Assembly (NCBI GenBank): GCA_963978545.1
Contig: OZ021729.1
Coordinates: forward strand, 80,578,670-80,642,669
DNA from: Linyphia triangularis
Taxonomy: Eukaryota > Arthropoda > Arachnida > Araneae > Linyphiidae
Length of the DNA stretch: 64,000 nt
Direction of reading: 5' to 3'
The notes below the pieces were generated by a model. It did no database searches, was not told the DNA's origin, and was given only the letters and a program-made list of their open reading frames with translations. The translations under genes were made by a program, and so were the position numbers. Below, piece by piece: positions 51,601-60,600 of this stretch (position 1 is the stretch's first letter; each line of letters opens with the position of its first letter).

Positions 51601-54600
51601 ATTGATTATGTATATATTATATTTGAGGGTTGTCGAATTTGTCAACTATAAGATTATTATTATAATATATGGTTTTATTTTATGCTGATAGCCAGTTATA
51701 ACCAACTCCTAAAAAAATATGGTTCTCTATGGCTTTATTTTTTTTTACGTCAGAGCTGGCCAACCACTGGTTTAGTGAATACTTCAGGCCAAATAAAGTT
51801 CGTCAGACCAAGATATCCTGAATCTATGGGTATCTTTTTACATTACTCTTTCAAAGCAATGTTAATAACTGCAAAAACATTATCTCAGAGAAATGGCAAA
51901 GTGTAAAAAGTAAACTCACATCAATGAACTTCTTGTTGGAATTTAGCTGTTTCTCCATGGCTTCCATCTCGGCACGGAGATCCTGGATCTCTCTGCATTT
52001 CTGTTCCACCACAGCCTCCTTCTCAGCATTAAGCTCCTCCAATGCCACCTCCATGTGGTGGAGGCGGTCTAAGAAAGACTGCCGTTCCTTACTAAGACTT
52101 TTCTGAACAGTCTGCTTCTCACTAGACAGCTTGGAGTTTTCTTGCAGAAGCTCTGGAATGGAAAAAGGGTTAACAATCTTTATTCACTTACCTGACTCAA
52201 TGATTTGAGTCCCACATGTTAGGTATGGATGCAATAGCAATATCTTTTTAGTAACAACATTAATTTAATTCATTGTTTCAAATGTGTATTCCTATATTTT
52301 TTATCCCTTCAAAGACCTTCACTTTTTTTTACGTTCGCCAACCCATTCAAGTGGTTGGTTGGTTTGTACGCTCAACTACCTATTTTTATGCACAGTGACG
52401 GCTAATCAGGCCGAGGCCTACAGCTTAACGTCCCGTTCATGTGAGATTTGTTTACGTTAGCGCCTTTTCTAACAGTGGGTCATATAATTAATATTCAGTA
52501 TAGCTTGCTCTTGCATTAAACGGTTTTATAGTTCACACACCTTTGATATTTTTTTATTTCTGCTAAATTCAGCACCATTCCCACGAATAGTTTCCAGTGT
52601 GTTTCATGACGCTATTATTATTCAATTGATATCTGTTGTCTTAATCACTCGTAAAACTTATCTCTCTCTGAGCTTTCAAATTATTAACTAAATAAAGGTA
52701 ATGACTGCAACTTCAAGCACTGTTTTCTTATGTGCCACACTGCCTTAATTTCCACTAAAATGTGAGCATTACATGGAACATTGGAAATTTAACTAAAAAT
52801 ATACTTTCTCTACAGAAATCAATGATCAAGAGCAATATCATTGGAAATGGATTGAAGGATGTTAAGATAACTCAAAAGCTATTGGTGACATGATTGTCAA
52901 GCTGTTATGGATATATTACCTTCTTAGGTAATAGCCAAGAAACTCCTTTCATAAGAATAAGAATCATTTGGCAGACTTGAAATGTAGGAAACATTAGAAC
53001 TAATTGCATTTTCATTAGAAAGCTATTTCTTGAAAAAGATTAATGTGAGAGAAAAAAAAAATTCAGATTAGGGATAGTTCAGAAATATAGGAGATTTGAA
53101 ATTTTTTAATTTGAGGATGCTTTGGTTAAATTAAATTAATTTGTAAAGATAGAATAAAACGAATATGATATCAAATTTGCTCTTCTTATTACAAACCCAT
53201 CCAGTTAAAATGTGCATATCTATGACACAAATATCCATCAAATGAACCTATACCCCATATCTAATCCTAATCTATTACAGCAAATGATTGTCTAAAAAAA
53301 TAATAAAAAAATGTAAGCAAGTTATTCTGGCCTGGATATTTCTCAAATATGAATGAGCATTGTTAAAATTTCATACTTTTTATTCATTTCACAGAGCTTT
53401 ATGTTCAATTTCTTTTATATTAATGCAATACTATCAGGGAAACCTAAAATCCATAAAAAAAATTAAACTACGGTTCATGATGAGTTTCATTGTAATCTTT
53501 TGTTTGATACAAGGTCTAGGCGACAACTTTTCATTTTGGTCCTTGTGGCTTTTTGAACTACTAATCCACCTGAGAATGAATCTACATAAATTGAAGACCT
53601 TTTGACTTCCATCCACTGTTTTGAACAGAAGTTTTACAAAAGCTATCATAATAGCTGACACTGTGCCCCTTACTACACACAAGTTCTACAGTTTTTGTAA
53701 CTGATATACTCAGGTCAAGGGGTCTCCAAACGTTATATTACTTTCAAAGTACGATATTGAAAGTAGAATGCTCTTCATACAAGTCATACCAACTCTTTTA
53801 AATGGCTGAAGCATTACTCTTCATAAATGCCAACTAAAAGACTTTGTTACAGTTTGATTTGATTTTAAGGGAATCCGCAATTTTTCCAGGGTTCCCACTC
53901 AAATCACAGAATGAAAATCAATGACTTTAAAGGGCCTAAATAATGTTTTTAAGAACATTTAAAAACTTGCCCTCAGGCATCATGTCTATATATGAATTTT
54001 TAAGGAAGTATATTCTACCAAAAAAGTTACAAGTCGGCGCATACGTAATACAAGTATGTCAAGAGAATTCCGATACACTGGGGATAAGTAGCGGTCATGC
54101 GAGGATAGGAAGCCTTAGTTGTATTTTTATAAATTTTGCAGTTGGACAAACAACATAAAAAAAATTAAGGACTTTTAATGACCTCTAAGCATTATCAAAG
54201 CCCGGAAAACAAGTTCAAAAATTTTAAGCACTTTTAATGACTGTGGGGACCCTGTTTTCCATTCATAACAAAATGTGGCAATGGTTTTTAGAAAAGCTCT
54301 GCACTGCTAGAGGATCTTATTCCGTTTTTAAAAAACTTCACTAATCTTAACATATATCAACACACTTCTGAAGTAAGAGAAAATAACATTTGGTAAGTCA
54401 TACATAAAAACTGCACAGCAAGGAGAGTGATAATCTAATACTAATAACAAACAATAAGTTTTTTTTTTTTTTTTTTTTACTTCACTTTTGCTACCTCAAA
54501 ATTCCATGATAACTATTTTACTGTTAACAACAAGTCAGGAAATATTAGTTTCATTCAGTAATTAGTTGTTAACCCAATAATAAAGTATAATATAAAGAAT

Positions 54601-57600
54601 GAACTGAAATGTAATATAAACATAAAACAAACTAAAATTACACATTACCAGACCCTGGACATCTGTAAAATGTTTCTATTGTCATTTTAATAATATCTTT
54701 CAATCATTTTTTATACATACTTGTTAAGGGGTCCAGTACCAAAAAAAAAAATTTAATTATAAATATTTTTATGTCAAAAATTAATCTTATGTATTAGATG
54801 CTACTTATATGTATTTGAGATAAAATTTTCTTAAATATTGTGTTTATTTTATTTAAAAAAAAATAATCTATAACTGATTTTTACGTATTTTGATACAGGT
54901 CAAGAATTTTTTTTTTTTCAAAGTGAAAGCTTTTTGTAATACATAATTACATAAAGAAAATATTGTCTTAACAGAATTTTAATGCGTGAATAAGAAAAAA
55001 TTCAAAAAAATCTCAAAGTTAAAATATTAATTTTTTTTTATGTTATCCTTTAAACTAAATGTTATAATTTAAAACAGAATTTAAAAAATAAAATTCTGTG
55101 AAGAGAAAATGTTTAAAACTATACAAATTAAGTGCTCCAAAAACTTGAATAGTCAATTGTTAATGGTCCTGGAGATATATCGATTTGAATTTGCAACACC
55201 TGTGAAAAACACTAACGTTCAAAAATAGCACTTTAAACAGATGTTTCAATGCATTACGCCCATGAGTGATATCTAAATAACAAGTAATTTCTTGCCATTC
55301 TAATCACTGAAGAAATAAGATAAAACATTCTTTTCAGGAATATATTTACTACTATTTTTTAAAATAATAAAAAACAATTACTATTATTTAAAACTATTAC
55401 TATTTTATTAATACTATTTTTTAATGTTACTATTTTTAGTATTATTTACTATTTTTGGAAATAATAATAAATGTTTTTTTTTTTTTTTTTTTTGATTTTT
55501 CGGCAAAATTTCAGTACTGGAACCCTTCAAGATTGTTGGTGGAAAAAGGGGGGGGGAGGGGACACTACTCTTTAGTCTCATTCCACCGCATTAAGTATCA
55601 GGTGAATACAAATCAAAATTATTCCTATTCTACTGATATATTCTTTTATCCTATAAACTGAATTCTTATAACTAATAATGGAAATATAAAAAAAAAAAAA
55701 TCTTTAAACTAATTTTCGTAGATTCAAAAACCAAAAAATATTTCCCCCCAAAAAATGATTCCTTGTCAATTCAGATGTCTAAGGTCTGTTAACCAACACA
55801 AAAGAGAAAAAAACAAACCTGCTTGGACACAAGTGTCGGAGGAATTCGACATTTTAGAATCGCACGCTGAGAGAACCCCAATAAAACATAGAAGAGAAAA
55901 TAGTTAAAAAACAGTGCGAGATCAATCCACATTGATAGAGGATATCTCCAAGGAATGTGCGAGCTCCCAAATCCTTAGCAACATTAGTACCATAACCCAA
56001 GCATAAAAACAGGTTAAAATAGTTTAGCAACGGTAATTAGTAAAGGTGTAGTGAGATTTAGTCTACTAAAGCAGAAACAGCAAACAGTGATATCTTTCAT
56101 ATAAAAGTTTTTAAAGTAACTTTGTAAACTAAAGGTGGTCCTTGGGAAAACAATGTTAAGAAACAGCTTCGGGATTCTGAGTTATTGAAGGATAGAAACA
56201 GCTTGTTGAGGTAAATTATTGGGGGAAATAAAATGTTAACATATCCAAAGTTTATGCTATCAGTCCAAATATTTTGGATACCTGAAATAAATATATCAGG
56301 GTTCATTACTCAATTTAAGGAAAAAAATTCCCCGAGTTTTCAAGTGTTGTGTTTTCCATCACAGAGTAAATTATTTTTAACCACGTAAATATAGTCAAAC
56401 CTTGATTACACAAATTCTTCAGATAACTTGAAAAAAATCTTTTTTCCTTAAGAATAACTTTCTGCAAGTCTTTGTTATCAAATAATTCTGCAACTTCAAT
56501 TCCTCGATTTAGGTTAAACAAAGAGCACCAAAGAGTATGATTTTTTTTAAGGGTAACAATGACTTTTTCCATGTTTTTGAGGAGATTTTTCTTTTTCCCC
56601 TGAGATTTTAAGGCTGATTTAATTTCCCCGAGTTTTCCAGGTTTTCTCCGTTCTTCCTAAGGCGTATGAACCCTGAAAATATAAACTAAAATATCACTTT
56701 TAAAATATTTTCTTATCCACTAATCACCACCAACTAGGTTTAATTTTATACAATTAAAAAAATTTAGATTAACTCGTAAATTTTCCTACATCAAGTGGAA
56801 AAACAATTTGAATTTTGCTGACAATTTTTGGTCATCTGTGTTTTCATATTGATGTAAACCATTGAAATTAAATTTAAAGGAATTTATTAAATTTTCTTGC
56901 TTTTGTGGAATACTGAGATTTATTGTTTTTTAATTTATTAATGAAAAAAATTTAGTTGCCCGATTTAACTATAGTTTTTCAGAAATTTCCTGATAAATAA
57001 TTCTGTGATATTTCAAGTAATGCCAAGTTCCCTGATATTTCCTTGCTTTCTATATTTTCCTTGTTCCTGATACCCTGATTTTAGTACACTGTTCAAAACA
57101 TTTGAAAAAGATAATCAAATGATGATTCAGGGTTCCCACTTTTATTGGAGAGAAAAATTCAAGGTTTTTTAAGGACCTTTTAAAGAAAATTCAAGGACCA
57201 TAAAATTACATACTTTAGACATAAAAATACAAAATGGAGGTGGTCGCATAAAAATTCGAGGACTTTCAAGGAGCAAATTTAATGAAAAAAATTTCAAGGA
57301 CTTTTAAGAAGCATGAGAACCCTGTAATTTGTTCAAGTGGTGCCCTTTTGTATCTTCTTGTCGTCGTCCCCCCCCCCCCCCTTTTTTTTCTCCATCTTAT
57401 TTCATAAGTCAGAGGAATTTTTTTTAAATAAATGGTTAAGCAGCACTTCAAATTAAAAATTTTTTTTAAAAAAAATGACAATTTGTCAGTGACAAATCAA
57501 ACTGTTCACATTAAAAGAAATTCATGTTTACATAGTTTCACTATTAATCACTCACCACCTACATCCAGACAGACACTTAATATGTTATTATGCAGTGTAA

Positions 57601-60600
57601 CTTGGAAACTTACAAAAATTTATTTAACAACATACATGGATAGTTCTCTTGTGTCTATTTCTAACAAAAATCCACACCTATATTTTTTATGCATCTACCC
57701 AGAGTTTGTTAAAATGCCACAATTAGTGTTTTTGTTTTTTTAATATAAAGAGCAGAAAAGTATTGAAAAAAAGATTAATTTCTCTTAATTAATTTTACCA
57801 CAAACATAGAGATCATCAGGATTTCATTAAAAAAATAAGAACTCGGATTGTTAAATTAGTGACGTGAATGTAACAAATTTAAATTGGTTAATATTGGCGT
57901 TTTTTTATTTAGCCTTTTCCTCCTCTCAAGTTTAAATAAGAAAAGAAGTGTTTTCAGATGCAGTATTTTGAATATTACTTGAATATGGCTTTGTCACTGG
58001 CGACTCATGAGGATTCGTGACCAATCACAAAGTTCCAAAATGTTTTGAAAAGTGTGCTCTAATTGGTAAAAATTTCGGTACTTTTCAAAAATGTGATACA
58101 TTTATGGTATTATTTTATTATTCAAAAATTCCACAAGATATTTTATTTAATATACAAAATAGTTTTTTTTTTTTTTTTGTTAGATAGTAATAAAAAAAAT
58201 GACAACCTTGGTTTTCAGAGTTGAGATAGATTCAATGTCGATTTGAATGCTATTGTTTGCAAAGACTATGTGCCTGATATTTTAAGGATAGTAGTTGTTA
58301 ATTTATTGATTTCCAGGATTTTGTCACAAAGCTTTCATTGTTGGACTGTTTTTAGTTATGAATTTTTACTAGCGACCTTAGCGAGTTTGGGATTTAGTGA
58401 GCAAGCATTATTGAACAGGTGACTTCATTGCAAAACAATCCCTGAGGGTTGGTGAACGTTAGAGAGGAGGGTGCAGAGCTTATAAAAAAAAGACAAAAAT
58501 CACAAATACTTGGAAAAAATAAAGAATTGTAAAAAATATTAAGAAATTTCCAGACGTAATAAATTACTTGAAATAGGGAAAGTTTATTTTTACAGTGATG
58601 AATAACCCCTAAAAAATTATGTTTTAGAGTTATAAGAGTAAATTATTGTGTTTTTTTACCTTGAAAATCATTTATATATATCATAATAAAACAAATCTAA
58701 TAAGTATATATTTTGTTAGATATTTCAGAAAATGATAACACTAGACAAAACAGTCAAGTAATAAAGCCATGACAGTGAGAACAAACAAAGACATCCATGC
58801 ACAAGAGGTAACATTTATATGAAAAATTCACCATATTTTTTTCAATCACAAAGCAATATGAATATGTACGATTACTGTGAGAATCCCTTACTTTGAATAT
58901 TCCATTTTGCTTATCAAAATTATACGAAGTTGAAAGGTCAATGAATTCAATGATTAAAAAAACGCAAAAGTACAATCGATAGATTATGCTGTCAAACAAG
59001 AACAGTAATTAAAAAAAGGTCACTAAAGAAAAAAAAATACAAAAAAGGCAGAGAGAGATAATAAAATAAACTTTTAGAAGAATTTATTATAAGGAAGGTT
59101 TATAAAAAAAAAAGTAATATAATTCATTAACAAAGCTTGAATAGAGATTTGATGATGTATGGACAGCTTTGCCCGACCTCAAACTTAAAATTCTTAGGTA
59201 GGCAATTTTCACAAGAACATTTTGGACATAGGAAATTCAATAATATTTTTACTTATTGAAATATTAATAGTACTTCAAAAACTAAAAAGTACTAAGAAAG
59301 TTATATATATATATTGTTTCATTGCCAAAATAGTTATACAAATATATGTTAAAAATTTCTGATAGCCAATTTAAGCAATATATATATGTTACTAAGTTCA
59401 TGTCTTTTATTTAGTATTCTGATAACAATCCAATATCTGGTATCTTTATATTTTAATAAAGAATAGCAATGTAAATCACGCTTAGAGGTATTCCGTCTTG
59501 TTATTTTATCTCAAATCAGTTCTGTCTTGTTATTCTATCTCAAAACAGTTCTGTCTTAAATCTGATAGGGAATTTGATTACTTTAAAAAATATTTCTCTT
59601 CGTTTTTTAAATCTTCTTATAGATTCAAGAATAAAATATAAATTTGATTGCTTAATGGGTTACACAAAGAAAAATTAAACCAAATATTATGTAAAGATCT
59701 TATTTATTTTGCAGCTTTTTGTTTTCAGAATGCAATAGCAAAAAATGTTTTCAAACGAAGCATTGTTTTAAGTTTTTTTTAAAAGAGATACAAGTGAACT
59801 ATTTTCATTAAGAAACTAATTTTTTGATAGCTAACAATAACACAAATAAATTTTGAAATCCGAAAATTTGGTCAGTCATAAAATCTGTAAAACCAAGAAT
59901 AGTAGCAGTTAATGTAAATAAGGTATGTGCTTGGTTTCAACATGCAATGATTAGTAAAATGCTTCAAACCAAACAAAACATATGGTAACAAAATTAAAAA
60001 AAATAGTATTAGTAAAACATAGGTTAATGGCCATGCATGAAATTAGTTAATTTATACTGACATGCAAAAACAAAATGCTACACTTCACCAAAATACCCAT
60101 TACTTATATAGTCATGCAATTTTATCTAAAAATTTGTTGCTCGCACATACCTACGAGATATAACTTAAGAATGCTTCATAATTATACAACTACCAATGAA
60201 ACCAAAGCATTGTTACAATTTTAGAATAATATGGATTATGTTATTAGTTATAAAATTTTGAATTAGGTTATGTATACTTGTATGATACCCGCACAAAGTT
60301 ATGTGTTAAGACTAAAAGGACAATATTAAGAATAATTAAGAAGCATTCATTGTTTTTATAATAAGTGGTGCACATAAAATAAAATAACATATAATATAAT
60401 AAAAAAGTGCAAAAGAAGAAATAATAAAATGTATTTAAAAAACATATAAATCAAAATTGCCTAATAATAGCATGCATAATTTACAAGTAAAAATACAAAA
60501 AAAGATTTTGAATTGTTTAATTCAAAATATAGAGTTCTATTTCACTGAATATACAATATTAACAGATTTTACAAGTGTACTTAAAATAATTGGAGATTGA

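Noticed and set aside
58754..58999. 81-residue minus-strand ORF
   Set aside because: No splice sites in a compatible frame, no coiled-coil pattern, and aromatic/Cys-rich random-like composition.
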